The notes beneath the pieces were generated by a model. That model saw only the letters and a program-made list of their open reading frames with translations. It did not search any database and had not been told where the DNA came from. Of a stretch of 37,414 nt of DNA, positions 7,761-15,120 are shown piece by piece (within the stretch, counting starts at the first letter, position 1; each line of letters begins with the position of its first letter). The stretch comes from Clostridia bacterium (GTDB taxonomy: Bacteria > Bacillota_A > Clostridia > Christensenellales > Aristaeellaceae): contig JAFUPT010000159.1 in NCBI GenBank assembly GCA_017481065.1, forward strand, positions 1 through 37,414. Direction: 5' to 3'. The position numbers and the translations under genes were made by a program.

Positions 7761-8027
7761 TTACTTTTTATCGTGCTCCACCACATAGAAGCGAATGAAT
7801 TCCTCCAGGAGCTCATCGCGCTCGAGGCGGCGAATCAGCGACCTGGCATTGTTATAGCTGGTTATGTAGGTCGGATCACCGGAAATGATATAGCCGACCA
7901 GCTGGAGAATGGGATCGTGTCCCTTGGCTTTCAGCGCCTGATACACAACCTCGATGATCTCAGCGGCGGATTCCGGCGGATTTGTGGGCAGACGAAAATT
8001 CTGCGTTTCCCCCAATCGGTTGTTCAT
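7761..8027 (-). CDS. ireB: IreB family regulatory phosphoprotein
   Basis: An 88-residue protein of the IreB (DUF965, YrzL) family. The recognisable core is NPPESAAEIIEVVYQALK followed by GHDPILQLVGYIISGDPTYIT, which is near-invariant in this family. In Enterococcus IreB is phosphorylated near its N-terminus by the PASTA kinase IreK and affects cephalosporin tolerance; the threonine in LGETQNF is a candidate site here. The start at 8027 is chosen because AAAGGCGG lies 6 bases upstream; the longer frame begins upstream of the promoter at 8067-8095 and cannot be right. It heads the operon ireB, reductase, ruvX-DUF1292. Confidence 0.92.
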   Translation of the reverse strand: MNNRLGETQNFRLPTNPPESAAEIIEVVYQALKAKGHDPILQLVGYIISGDPTYITSYNNARSLIRRLERDELLEEFIRFYVVEHDKK

Positions 8028-8066
8028 AGCGCACCGCCTTTCTACCTTGCATATACATACAAATGG

Positions 8067-8095
8067 ATTATACCACAGCCTAAATAAAAATTCAA
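8067..8095 (-). promoter_or_regulatory. Promoter of the ireB operon
   Basis: On the minus strand TTGAAT (8090-8095), 17 bases, TATAAT (8067-8072). It starts transcription about 30 bases before the ireB ribosome site. The -35 box overlaps the last codons of the permease gene. Confidence 0.8.
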
Positions 8096-9135
8096 TTGTT
8101 TTCGTATCTTTGAACAAAAACTCTATATAATGTTCGGAAGGCCATCAGCAGAGGCATGGCCAACAGCATACCCCAAACGCCGCCGGTGCGGGAACCGAGG
8201 AACAGCGCAATCAGTACCACGGCCGGGGAAAAACCGGTAATATTGCCCATTACCCGGGGAGAAATTACCATGCCATCGATCTGCTGCACCAGAAATAGCA
8301 CGAGGGCTGCAAAGGCGGCCCGTTGCCAGCCATCGCTCAGTGCGAGGAGCACCGCGGGAATGCTGCCCAGGATGGGGCCAAAGTACGGAATCATGTTGAA
8401 CAAGCCAACGATTGCGCCCAGCAGTATGCCGCCGCGCACGCCCACGATGGTGAGCCCCAGCGCAGAGAGCGCGCCCACGCTCAGGGCGATGGTTGCCTGC
8501 CCGCGCAGGTACAGGCGCAGCTCCCGAAGCAGCACCTTGCAGAAGCGTACCGTATTCTTTCGCCACGCAGAGGGAACCATGAGCTCGCAGCGCAGGAACA
8601 CCTTCTCCCGGTCCGCCATCAGGAAGTAGCACAGCACAACCGACAGGGAGATGCGGTATACGGCGCCGGCAAAGCCGCTGACATAGCTGATCGCACCCTT
8701 CGCGATGCCGGAAAAGCCGCTTTCAATGCCGGAGAAATCCGGCGACGGCAGGTTCAGCTCGGGAAGTATCGTCGCAATGCGAGAAGAAATGCCTTCGGCC
8801 AGCGCTTTCAGCCGGTCAAACGCGGGCGGAAGCTGCTCCAGCAGGCGGGAGGATTCCCGAACGAGCATGGGTGCAAGGAAGCCGATGGCCAGCAGCAGCA
8901 CTATGCCCACCAAAATGAGGGAGAGCAGCGCGGCGAGGGGGCGCTTGAGCTTCTTTTCCAGCAGTTTTGCCAGCGGGGACACCAAAAATGCCAGCAGGCA
9001 GGCGAGGAAGAAGATGGCCAGCGCATCCGCGATAACATCTCCCCAAAAGAGGATGAGCGCTGCGGCGAAGGCGAGGATAAGTATGGTCTTTGAAAGGTTT
9101 CCACTGGAAAATGCCTGGGAAATGGGCTTCTGCAT
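8092..9135 (-). CDS. AI-2E family transporter (PerM/YtvI-like permease)
   Basis: A 347-residue integral membrane protein of the AI-2E transporter (UPF0118) family. It has an N-terminal pair of membrane helices (about residues 20-60), another at about 70-95, a central soluble segment, and a C-terminal block of helices including the family motif LFNMIPYFGPILGSIPAVLLAL and VISPRVMGNITGFSPAVVLIALF. Members export quorum signals or, in some cases, act as Na+/H+ antiporters or sporulation proteins; substrate here is open. The start at 9135 has GGAGGT 7 bases upstream; a longer frame to 9171 would begin inside the terminator hairpin upstream. Confidence 0.9.
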   Translation of the reverse strand: MQKPISQAFSSGNLSKTILILAFAAALILFWGDVIADALAIFFLACLLAFLVSPLAKLLEKKLKRPLAALLSLILVGIVLLLAIGFLAPMLVRESSRLLEQLPPAFDRLKALAEGISSRIATILPELNLPSPDFSGIESGFSGIAKGAISYVSGFAGAVYRISLSVVLCYFLMADREKVFLRCELMVPSAWRKNTVRFCKVLLRELRLYLRGQATIALSVGALSALGLTIVGVRGGILLGAIVGLFNMIPYFGPILGSIPAVLLALSDGWQRAAFAALVLFLVQQIDGMVISPRVMGNITGFSPAVVLIALFLGSRTGGVWGMLLAMPLLMAFRTLYRVFVQRYENN

Positions 9136-9158
9136 CTGCTTTACCTCCGAGAAATTGA

Positions 9159-9188
9159 AAAGTTCCCGCATGCGAAAACATGCGGGAA
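9159..9188 (-). terminator. Terminator between small membrane-protein gene and permease
   Basis: A perfect 10-base stem TTCCCGCATG (9163-9172) with CATGCGGGAA (9179-9188). On the minus strand it is followed by ACTTTTCAATTT. It ends the PRC-barrel/small-protein transcript just ahead of the permease; partial read-through would express the permease, for which I see no separate promoter. Confidence 0.75.
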
Positions 9189-9196
9189 TACCGGGT

Positions 9197-9367
9197 TTAG
9201 AGCTTCTTTACCAGGTCATCCGCCTTCTGGGAAACCCACTGGCCGCCCTTGCGCATCTTCTGGTTCCACTTGCGCTCGGTCTGCCAATTCATCACGCCGA
9301 ACATGGTTGCTGCGGCGCCGCCGATGAGCATGCCGGTCATCAGACCGCGCATCGTTCCGCTCTTCAT
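9197..9367 (-). CDS. Small glycine-rich membrane-associated protein
   Basis: A 56-residue protein that starts MKSGTMRGLMTGMLIGGAA and continues with MFGVMNWQTERKW, then a basic amphipathic tail ending VKKL. The N-terminal Gly/Met/Ala segment is hydrophobic enough for one short membrane helix, as in YtxH-like small envelope proteins, but I do not recognise the family with certainty. GGAGGA lies 6-7 bases before the ATG. Its start overlaps the stop of the PRC-barrel gene by 4 bases (ATGA), so the two are coupled. A terminator follows 9 bases after the stop. Confidence 0.8.
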   Translation of the reverse strand: MKSGTMRGLMTGMLIGGAAATMFGVMNWQTERKWNQKMRKGGQWVSQKADDLVKKL

Positions 9368-9822
9368 AGGAATTCCTCCCTTTCTGCTTCCTCTGCCGAA
9401 TCCCCGATCACCACTTCGGTCTTTTCGGGATGCACGGTGTAGCTCTCCGCGCGGGTGCGGCCCTCGTAGAGGTCATCCCAGAGGCCGTGGGTCACTTCCA
9501 GCGCAGATACGAGGAAGCTCAGTTCATCGATCTCCGCGCCCACCGCTGCGCCCAGGCGGCTGCCATCCGTTCCGGTGGCCCGGTAGAGCAGGGAATTACC
9601 CCTGCATCGCCTGCGCTTGCCGCGGTCATCCACCATCACTGCGACCTCGCCGATCATACCCAGGTGCTCAGCTGCGATGTAGCGGTTGCCCTTCAGGCCG
9701 CAGTCCACCCAGATTCCCTCCAGGCGTTTCAGGTCTTCAGAGAGCTCCGCCTGCACAAGCCGCCCGAGTTTCTGCCGCTTGTAGAGCACCGGCATGCCGA
9801 TCAGATTGCGAATTTTGCGCAT
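9364..9822 (-). CDS. PRC-barrel domain protein (YlmC/YmxH-like)
   Basis: A 152-residue protein with a PRC-barrel in its first half (NLIGMPVLYKRQKLGRLVQAELS..., then EGIWVDCGLKGNRYIAAEHLGMIG) and a second, less clear barrel-like half (GSRLGAAVGAEIDELSFLVSALEVTHGLWDDL). PRC-barrels are small beta domains found in RimM and in sporulation-associated YlmC/YmxH proteins; they often bind RNA or protein surfaces. The start at 9822 has GGAGG 5 bases upstream; the frame extends to 9858 without a ribosome site. It is coupled to the small membrane protein that follows. The function is not known. Confidence 0.8.
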   Translation of the reverse strand: MRKIRNLIGMPVLYKRQKLGRLVQAELSEDLKRLEGIWVDCGLKGNRYIAAEHLGMIGEVAVMVDDRGKRRRCRGNSLLYRATGTDGSRLGAAVGAEIDELSFLVSALEVTHGLWDDLYEGRTRAESYTVHPEKTEVVIGDSAEEAEREEFL

Positions 9823-9902
9823 TTCATCCTCCGCTTGTTCGTTGGATTCGACACGCACTATTCTGCGCCTGAAGCATTGCTTTTTTGCAAGCCAAATTCT
9901 GT

Positions 9903-9931
9903 TGAACCTTTTTGGCCTGAGTTTCGTCTAA
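9903..9931 (+). promoter_or_regulatory. SigmaE-like promoter upstream of the response regulator
   Basis: TGAACCT at 9903-9909 and GTCTAA at 9926-9931, 18 bases between TGAAC and GTCTAA. It nearly matches the ECF promoter at 3781-3809, sharing the stretch AACCTTTTT. The first gene downstream on this strand is the response regulator at 10124, which would get a leader of about 185 bases. Confidence 0.55.
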
Positions 9932-10026
9932 GAATAGAACGAGATTCTCCGGCCGTGGTATATTCTGCCCGCACAGAATCGCGATATGCGCCGGAAAGGC
10001 GCCGGGGATGTAAATTTGAATTGCGC

Positions 10027-10059
10027 CAAAGCAATGTTGAATCCTTGTCTATTGCTTTG
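10027..10059 (+). promoter_or_regulatory. Inverted repeat overlapping the -35 box of the response-regulator promoter
   Basis: CAAAGCAAT (10027-10035) and ATTGCTTTG (10051-10059) are perfect 9-base arms separated by 15 bases. The right arm covers the first bases of the -35 box TTGACA. The position suits an operator, possibly for autoregulation; a hairpin in the leader of the upstream sigmaE-like transcript is an alternative. Confidence 0.45.
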
Positions 10060-10085
10060 ACACAGTTTCGACAAAATTTTCTGAT
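10057..10085 (+). promoter_or_regulatory. Putative sigma-A-type promoter of the response regulator
   Basis: A consensus TTGACA at 10057-10062, a 17-base spacer, and a weak -10, TCTGAT, at 10080-10085. A poor -10 beside a perfect -35 is often seen at activated promoters. Confidence 0.5.
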
Positions 10086-10123
10086 AGTGTACGTTTGTAC
10101 CAAACGGAAAGGGAGGCGAACGC

Positions 10124-10834
10124 ATGGAAAACAATCGCAGCGGATACCGGGTGCTCGTGGCGGATGATGATCCGAACGTGCATGAGGTTCTGGGCCTGTA
10201 CTTCCGGAGGGAGGAGTACCAAATGCTCTCTGCCTTTGATGGCGAGGAGGCTTTGGAAATTGTGCGAAGATCGCGTCCGGACATCATCGTGCTGGACGTT
10301 ATGATGCCGAAAAAGGATGGCTTAATGGTCTGCCGGGAAGTGCGCCGGGAATCCAATGTGCCCATCATCATGCTCAGCGCAAAGTCCGAGGAATTTGACC
10401 GGCTGCTGGGTCTGGAGCTGGGCGCGGATGATTATATCGCCAAGCCATTCAGCCCCCGGGAGGTTGTGGCCCGCGTGAAAGTAGTGCTGCGCAGGCTCCG
10501 GGATACGGGGGAGGCGAGCCGCTCCACCCATCTGGTGATCAGCAATCTGGATATTGATATGAATGCCTACATCGTGAAGCTGGGTGATGAACCCGTGCCC
10601 TGCACGCCGAAGGAGATCGAAATCCTTTGGACGTTGGCCAGCAATCCCGGCATGGTGTTCAGCCGCGAGCATTTGCTCCAATCCATCTGGGGCTATGATT
10701 ACATCGGTGATACCCGCGCCGTGGACAGCCACATCAAGCGCATCCGCGCCAAGCTCTGTACGAGTGAAAACGGCTGGGATATCCGCACGGTATGGGGCGT
10801 GGGTTACAGGTTCGAAACAGATGCTGAGAATTGA
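10124..10834 (+). CDS. OmpR-family response regulator (orphan)
   Basis: A 236-residue two-component response regulator. The receiver domain has Asp15 and Asp16 in VADDDPN, phosphoacceptor Asp58 in IIVLDVMMP, Ser85 in MLSAK and Lys107 in AKPFS. The C-terminal winged helix is of the OmpR/PhoB type (CTPKEIEILWTLASNPGMVFSREHLL, then DTRAVDSHIKRIRAKL and WGVGYRF). GGGAGG lies 7 bases before the ATG. It resembles WalR/YycF-like regulators, but no histidine kinase gene is adjacent: the next gene is on the other strand after a terminator. Expression may come from both a sigma-A promoter and a sigmaE-like promoter upstream. Confidence 0.92.
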   Translation: MENNRSGYRVLVADDDPNVHEVLGLYFRREEYQMLSAFDGEEALEIVRRSRPDIIVLDVMMPKKDGLMVCREVRRESNVPIIMLSAKSEEFDRLLGLELGADDYIAKPFSPREVVARVKVVLRRLRDTGEASRSTHLVISNLDIDMNAYIVKLGDEPVPCTPKEIEILWTLASNPGMVFSREHLLQSIWGYDYIGDTRAVDSHIKRIRAKLCTSENGWDIRTVWGVGYRFETDAEN

Positions 10835-10839
10835 ACCCA

Positions 10840-10877
10840 CAAATAGCGCCCTCCTTGAAAAAGGAGGGCGCTATTTG
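10840..10877. terminator. Long perfect hairpin after the response regulator
   Basis: A perfect 17-base stem with a GAAA loop (arms 10840-10856 and 10861-10877). No T-run follows on either strand, so it may protect the transcript end or act with the adjacent terminator at 10884-10916 rather than terminate by itself. Confidence 0.55.
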
Positions 10878-10883
10878 CATATG

Positions 10884-10916
10884 AAAAACGCTTCCGTGCT
10901 TTGCGGAAGCGTTTTT
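10884..10916. terminator. Bidirectional terminator between response regulator and HAD gene
   Basis: AAAAACGCTTCCG (10884-10896), 7-base loop, CGGAAGCGTTTTT (10904-10916). T-runs are present in both directions, which suits the two convergent genes on either side. Confidence 0.85.
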
Positions 10917-10921
10917 GCGTT

Positions 10922-11572
10922 TTAGCCCAGAAGAAAATGTTTCAGCTCTTCCGCGCTGTGGAAGGCGCGGTCGATTTCGATGCCCGCCATGTCCTCTTCC
11001 CGGCGGAAGCCCCAGGAAACCCATGCGGAGTCAATACCGGCGTTCTTCGCGGTATCCAGGTCCACGTTGCTGTCGCCGATGTAGATGGTGTCCTTCGGCT
11101 CGACGCCCTCGGTGGCCATAATGCGCTGGGCGGCGGTGGGATCGGGCTTCTTGGGTGTAGTTTCACACTCGCCGGCAGCGTAGTCGTAAAGACCGGGGAA
11201 GTGGATGCGGCAGAGGTTCTGCAGGGCGGTATCGAATTTGTTGGAGTTGATGCCAACTTTGATTCCGGCATCCTTCAGAGAGCGGAGCATATCGATGACG
11301 CCCGGGTAGGGCTTGGTGCACACGTTGATGTGCTCGCGGTAGTAGGATTTGAAGTAGGCGAGGGTGGATGCGTATTCATCCTCGCTGGCACCCTCCGGAA
11401 TTGCGCGGCGGATCAGGTTTGCCACGCTGTTGCCGATCATGATGCGCACTTCCTCGATGGTATGGGTGGGGAAGGAATGCTTTTCCATCGCGGCGTTTAC
11501 TGCGTTTGAGAGGTCGGCCAGGGTATCCAGCACGGTGCCGTCCAGATCAAAAATAACCAGCTTGTATTTCAT
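10922..11572 (-). CDS. HAD-superfamily hydrolase, phosphoglycolate phosphatase-like
   Basis: A 216-residue HAD phosphatase with motif I FDLDGTVLDT (nucleophile Asp near residue 9), a helical cap domain, motif II in GINSNK, the motif III lysine in KKPDP, and motif IV GDSNVDLDTAKNAG. The order and sequence resemble Gph and PpaX, which act on phosphoglycolate or pyrophosphate, but the substrate of HAD enzymes is hard to predict. The ATG is preceded by GAGGTG with 7 bases between. It is a single-gene unit with its own promoter at 11609-11637 and a bidirectional terminator at its end. Confidence 0.9.
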   Translation of the reverse strand: MKYKLVIFDLDGTVLDTLADLSNAVNAAMEKHSFPTHTIEEVRIMIGNSVANLIRRAIPEGASEDEYASTLAYFKSYYREHINVCTKPYPGVIDMLRSLKDAGIKVGINSNKFDTALQNLCRIHFPGLYDYAAGECETTPKKPDPTAAQRIMATEGVEPKDTIYIGDSNVDLDTAKNAGIDSAWVSWGFRREEDMAGIEIDRAFHSAEELKHFLLG

Positions 11573-11608
11573 ATTTATACACCTCGAATGTGTTTCAGTG
11601 CTGGTTTC

Positions 11609-11637
11609 AATATAGCAAAGCCCGCTGGAAATTGCAA
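11609..11637 (-). promoter_or_regulatory. Promoter of the HAD hydrolase gene
   Basis: On the minus strand TTGCAA (11632-11637), 17 bases, TATATT (11609-11614). Transcription would begin about 30 bases before the ATG. Confidence 0.75.
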
Positions 11638-11695
11638 TCTTGCCGGGTTAGAATTTTGTTATATGCAATTATCGCTGGAATTTCCGAATCATCAC

Positions 11696-11724
11696 TTGTA
11701 AAGAACTTTCCAGTATGATAAAAT
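11696..11724 (+). promoter_or_regulatory. Promoter of the methyltransferase-hslO-TPR-deoD operon
   Basis: TTGTAA (11696-11701), 17 bases, TAAAAT (11719-11724) with an extended -10 TG at 11716-11717. It rules out the ATG at 11723 as a start because that codon lies within the -10 box. No terminator is seen until 18179, so it probably drives eight genes. Confidence 0.8.
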
Positions 11725-11758
11725 GCATACGGAGAAATGTTTTTTCAGGAGACAGGAA

Positions 11759-12499
11759 ATGAACGCATATTCGGGCTTCGCAGGCGTATACGACCTGCTG
11801 ATGGACGATTTTGATTATCCTGCATGGGCGGCATACTATTTAAAGCTGCTGGAAGAAGCGCAGGTAAAGACCCTGTGCGACTGCGCCTGCGGCACGGGTT
11901 CCCTCAGCATGGAGTTTGCAAAGGCGGGCATGAAGGTAACCGGCGTGGATATTTCCCGGGAAATGCTGGAGGTCGCTGCGGAAAAGGCGCGGGAAAACGG
12001 CGTGCGGGTGCAGTTCGCCTGCCAGGATATGTGCAGGCTGCAGCTGCCGAAGCCGGTGGACGCGATCATCTGCGGCTGCGACGGCGTGAATTACCTCACC
12101 ACCGATAAGCGCGTTTCCGCCTTCTTCGCCGCGGCACACGCGGCGATTCGCCCCGGCGGCATGCTAGCCTTTGATATTTCCTCCCGGCATAAGCTGATCA
12201 ACGTGATGGGCAATGCCTTCTTCGGCGAGGAGCGGGACGAGGCCGCCTACCTCTGGCAGAACAGGCTGGAGGGCGACGTGGTGACCATGGACCTCACCTT
12301 CTTCATCCGGGATGCGGACGAGGAGGATATTTACCACCGGGTCACTGAAACCCACCGCCAGCGCGCCCACGACCCGGAAAACCTGAAGCGCCTTCTTGAA
12401 GAAGCGGGCTTTGGCGAGATAAAGATTTACGGCGACCGGACCTTCGAGGCGCCCGGAGCTGATGAAATGCGCGTGCACATTTCGGCAGTGCGCGAATAA
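11759..12499 (+). CDS. Class I SAM-dependent methyltransferase
   Basis: A 246-residue methyltransferase of the Rossmann type. Motif I reads LCDCACGTGSLS (residues 39-50), the acidic end of strand 2 is VTGVDIS, and motif IV/post-I regions are ICGCDGVNYLTT and RPGGMLAFDISS. The start MNAYSGFAGVYDLLMDD resembles the small-molecule or tRNA-type methyltransferases often found near hslO in clostridia. The substrate is unknown. AGGAGA lies 6 bases before the ATG at 11759. It is the first gene of the long operon and is separated from hslO by 21 bases. Confidence 0.9.
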   Translation: MNAYSGFAGVYDLLMDDFDYPAWAAYYLKLLEEAQVKTLCDCACGTGSLSMEFAKAGMKVTGVDISREMLEVAAEKARENGVRVQFACQDMCRLQLPKPVDAIICGCDGVNYLTTDKRVSAFFAAAHAAIRPGGMLAFDISSRHKLINVMGNAFFGEERDEAAYLWQNRLEGDVVTMDLTFFIRDADEEDIYHRVTETHRQRAHDPENLKRLLEEAGFGEIKIYGDRTFEAPGADEMRVHISAVRE

Positions 12500-12520
12500 G
12501 ATGTCTGAAGGAGAAGAAAA

Positions 12521-13420
12521 ATGGATATTATGAACCGCGACGGCATTTATCATATTTCCCTGATGGGTGGTCAGGCACGCGCCATCCTGATTGAGAGCAC
12601 GAACATGGTGCAGAAGGCCATGGATACCCATCATCTGTCCCGCATTGCCACTGCCGCGCTGGGCAGAACCATTACCTGCGCCGCGATGATGGGCAGTATG
12701 CTCAAGAATGACAGGGAATCCGTGAGCGTGCAGATCAAGGGCGGCGGTCCCATCGGCACGGTGCTTGCGGTGGCCCATGGAAACCTCGATGTGAAGGGCT
12801 ATGTGGATAACCCCGGCATCGACCTGCCCCGCACCGGCAAAAAGCTGCCTGTAGGTGCGGCCGTGGGCAAGGAAGGTAAGATGACTGTTATCAAAGACCT
12901 CGGACTGAAGGAGCCCTATGTGGGCCAGGTGAACCTGGTATCCGGCGAAATTGCCGAGGACTTTGCCATGTATTTCACCGCTTCCGAGCAGACACCCTCC
13001 CTGGTTTCCCTCGGCGTGCTGGTGGATGATGAAAAAGTGGTCTCCGCCGGCGGACTGATCATCCAGATGCTGCCCAATGCCAGCGAGGCTGCGATTGCCT
13101 CCGTAGAGCACAGCGCGGGCATGTTCATGGATATTTCCGCCACGATGCAGGAATACCATCTGGAAGGCGCGGTTAACCAGCTGCTCTTGCACCTGGAGCC
13201 GGAGGTGCTTGAAAAGAAGGTTCCCCAGTACCGCTGCGATTGCAGCAGGGAGCGCATCGAGCGCGTTCTGGTTTCCCTCGGCGCTGCCGAGCTTACGGAT
13301 ATGATTGAAACCCAGGATGGCGCGCAGGTGGATTGCCACTTCTGCAACAAGCGCTATAAATTTTCCGGAAATGACCTCAAAATGCTGCTGGAAGCGGCGA
13401 TGATTCGGGAGGATCAATGA
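12521..13420 (+). CDS. hslO: Hsp33 redox-regulated chaperone
   Basis: A 299-residue Hsp33 protein, a cytoplasmic holdase chaperone switched on by oxidative unfolding. The four zinc cysteines are present: Cys239 and Cys241 in CDC, and Cys272 and Cys275 in CHFC. The N-terminal core shows GRTITCAAMMGSMLK, SVQIKGGGPIGTVLAVA and GYVDNPGIDLP, typical of the family, and length is normal. AGGAGA is 6 bases before the ATG. The stop overlaps the start of the TPR gene by 4 bases, so the two are translationally coupled. The chaperone may help the anaerobe survive oxygen exposure. Confidence 0.96.
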   Translation: MDIMNRDGIYHISLMGGQARAILIESTNMVQKAMDTHHLSRIATAALGRTITCAAMMGSMLKNDRESVSVQIKGGGPIGTVLAVAHGNLDVKGYVDNPGIDLPRTGKKLPVGAAVGKEGKMTVIKDLGLKEPYVGQVNLVSGEIAEDFAMYFTASEQTPSLVSLGVLVDDEKVVSAGGLIIQMLPNASEAAIASVEHSAGMFMDISATMQEYHLEGAVNQLLLHLEPEVLEKKVPQYRCDCSRERIERVLVSLGAAELTDMIETQDGAQVDCHFCNKRYKFSGNDLKMLLEAAMIREDQ

Positions 13421-15120
13421 ATTATAACCCCAAGGTAGTATCCTTTGAACGCAGCGCGGCCTATGTGCATCACCGCGCAATGAAGAACCGTCGGGACAAC
13501 AACCCTGTGGACGCGCTGGAACTGATGCGGCAGGCGGTGCAGCAGAGCCCGGAAAACAGGGAATACAAGCTGGACCTTGCCGAGATGTACTGCGAGATGG
13601 GCTGCCATGAGCAATCCAACCGCATATTGTTGGATATGCTCGCTCAGAAGGACGCGCCTGCGGAATGCTACTATGGCCTTGCGCTCAACCAGCTCGGAAG
13701 GAACGAGACGGAAGCCGCCCGGCGCGCGCTGGACCTCTATCGCCGCCACACCGTGGACAAGGAATACCTGGAAGACGCCAACAGCCTGGCTTCTGAGATG
13801 GATTTCTATGATGCGATGCGCAGGCCCGTAAACCGGCGGCATTGGTGCGCCGCCCAGATTGCCGGGCGCGGCTGCGACGCGCTGAAAGCGTCCGAGGCGG
13901 AGAAGGCGATTCGCCTGTTCCGCAGAAGCCTGGAGATGAATCCCCATCATGCCGAAACCCGCGCCCTGTACGCCATGGCGCTGCGCATGAAGGGGGATCA
14001 GGATGCTGCCCTCGAGGAAGCCTCCCGCTGCGTGGAAGATCCGGACGCCAGCGTTCGCGCGCTGTGCATCTCGGCCCAGATTTATTGGCTGTGCGGCGAA
14101 GCGCCGCTCGCACAGGAGCTGGCCCGCCGCATCATTGAAATGCGGCCTGCGGCCCTGGAGCTGCGGCTCCTGATCTTTACGCTGAGCGAACTGAACATGG
14201 ATCATGAAGCGGCGGAGGCGGTGCGGATTGCCCTGCGGGAGACGCCCCACGATAAGACGCTCCTGCACATGCGCGCCGTATCCCTGCATCGCGCCGGTGT
14301 GGAGGATGGCCAGTTGGCTTCCTTCTGGGCGCGGATACTGCGCATCAACCCGGCGGATACCGTTGCGCAGTTTTACCACGAAGCCGCGCTGGATGGCCGC
14401 CTTGCGGAGGTGAAGCCGGAGTTTGTGTACGAGGTTCCTGCGATGGAGAGCCGCAGGCGCGTGCTCTGGATTGCTGAAAAGCTCACCGGGGGACTCGATG
14501 CCGCGATTGAGGCTTGGCGGAATGACGCTGCCTTCCGGGAGATACTCCTTTGGGCAGTTGGCACCGGAAATGAAAGCTGCGGCAGGGCTGCGATGATGAT
14601 CATCGCCTGCGCACGGGATGAAGAATCCGAGAGCGTGATGCGTGAATTGCTTTACCGGGGCGATGTGCCCATAGAGGTGAAGCTCCACGGCATGTTTTTC
14701 CTGCGGACCCACGGCGCAGATATGGAAAAGCTGATGCCGCCGGATATGGATGTACAGGACGGCATGCTGCCGGAGGCGGACGATATGCTGGTGGAAATGC
14801 CCGCGTGCGAGCGCCAGCTGGTGCGCTTTGCGGATGAGGTGCTTTCCCAGGATTATGGAATTCACGCCTGTGCGGCGCTGACGCTGATGTGGCAAGCCTA
14901 TCGCAGCGTATGCAAGAGCGCGAATGATCCGCTGGTATGCACCCAGGAGGCCGCCGCTGCACTGGTATGGAATTATCTGCTTTCCCATGGGAAAAAGGTT
15001 TCGCCGGGAAGGCTTGCTAGGCAGTTTATGTGCAATTCGCGACGCATGGTGTTTTACGCGCGGCGCATGGCTGCCGTGCTGGAAAAATACGGGGGATTTA
15101 CCGAGAATGAAGATCATTGA
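13417..15120 (+). CDS. Large TPR-repeat protein
   Basis: A 567-residue soluble protein built of tetratricopeptide-like helical repeats. Recognisable units include DALELMRQAVQQSPENREYKL from about residue 28, AIRLFRRSLEMNPHHAETRAL, and further pairs to about residue 330. The second half is helical without clear repeats and ends in a conserved-looking segment (LARQFMCNSRRMVFYARRMAAVLEKYGG). No signal peptide or membrane helix is visible, so it is cytoplasmic. It overlaps hslO by 4 bases and the next gene by 14 bases. I do not recognise a named family; TPRs imply a protein-binding scaffold. It forms a tight module with the HEAT and zinc-ribbon genes after it. Confidence 0.8.
   Translation: MNYNPKVVSFERSAAYVHHRAMKNRRDNNPVDALELMRQAVQQSPENREYKLDLAEMYCEMGCHEQSNRILLDMLAQKDAPAECYYGLALNQLGRNETEAARRALDLYRRHTVDKEYLEDANSLASEMDFYDAMRRPVNRRHWCAAQIAGRGCDALKASEAEKAIRLFRRSLEMNPHHAETRALYAMALRMKGDQDAALEEASRCVEDPDASVRALCISAQIYWLCGEAPLAQELARRIIEMRPAALELRLLIFTLSELNMDHEAAEAVRIALRETPHDKTLLHMRAVSLHRAGVEDGQLASFWARILRINPADTVAQFYHEAALDGRLAEVKPEFVYEVPAMESRRRVLWIAEKLTGGLDAAIEAWRNDAAFREILLWAVGTGNESCGRAAMMIIACARDEESESVMRELLYRGDVPIEVKLHGMFFLRTHGADMEKLMPPDMDVQDGMLPEADDMLVEMPACERQLVRFADEVLSQDYGIHACAALTLMWQAYRSVCKSANDPLVCTQEAAAALVWNYLLSHGKKVSPGRLARQFMCNSRRMVFYARRMAAVLEKYGGFTENEDH

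Larger units (their letters stand above)
9823..10123. other. Divergent intergenic region between PRC-barrel and response-regulator genes
   Basis: This 301-base gap holds, on the plus strand, a sigmaE-like promoter (9903-9931), a 9-base inverted repeat (10027-10059) and a sigma-A-type promoter (10057-10085). There is also a GGCGC/GCGCC pairing around 9991-10027. No convincing minus-strand promoter for the PRC-barrel gene was found. The only small plus frame after the first promoter is 24 codons long and has no ribosome site. Confidence 0.6.

Noticed and set aside
10046..10051. GTCTAT upstream of the response regulator as another ECF -10
   Set aside because: No GAAC/TAAC box lies 17-18 bases upstream, and it is GTCTAT, not GTCTAA.
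10840..10877. The 17-base perfect hairpin as an insertion-sequence end or attachment site
   Set aside because: Only one copy is seen in the window, no transposase is near and it is placed like other 3' hairpins here.
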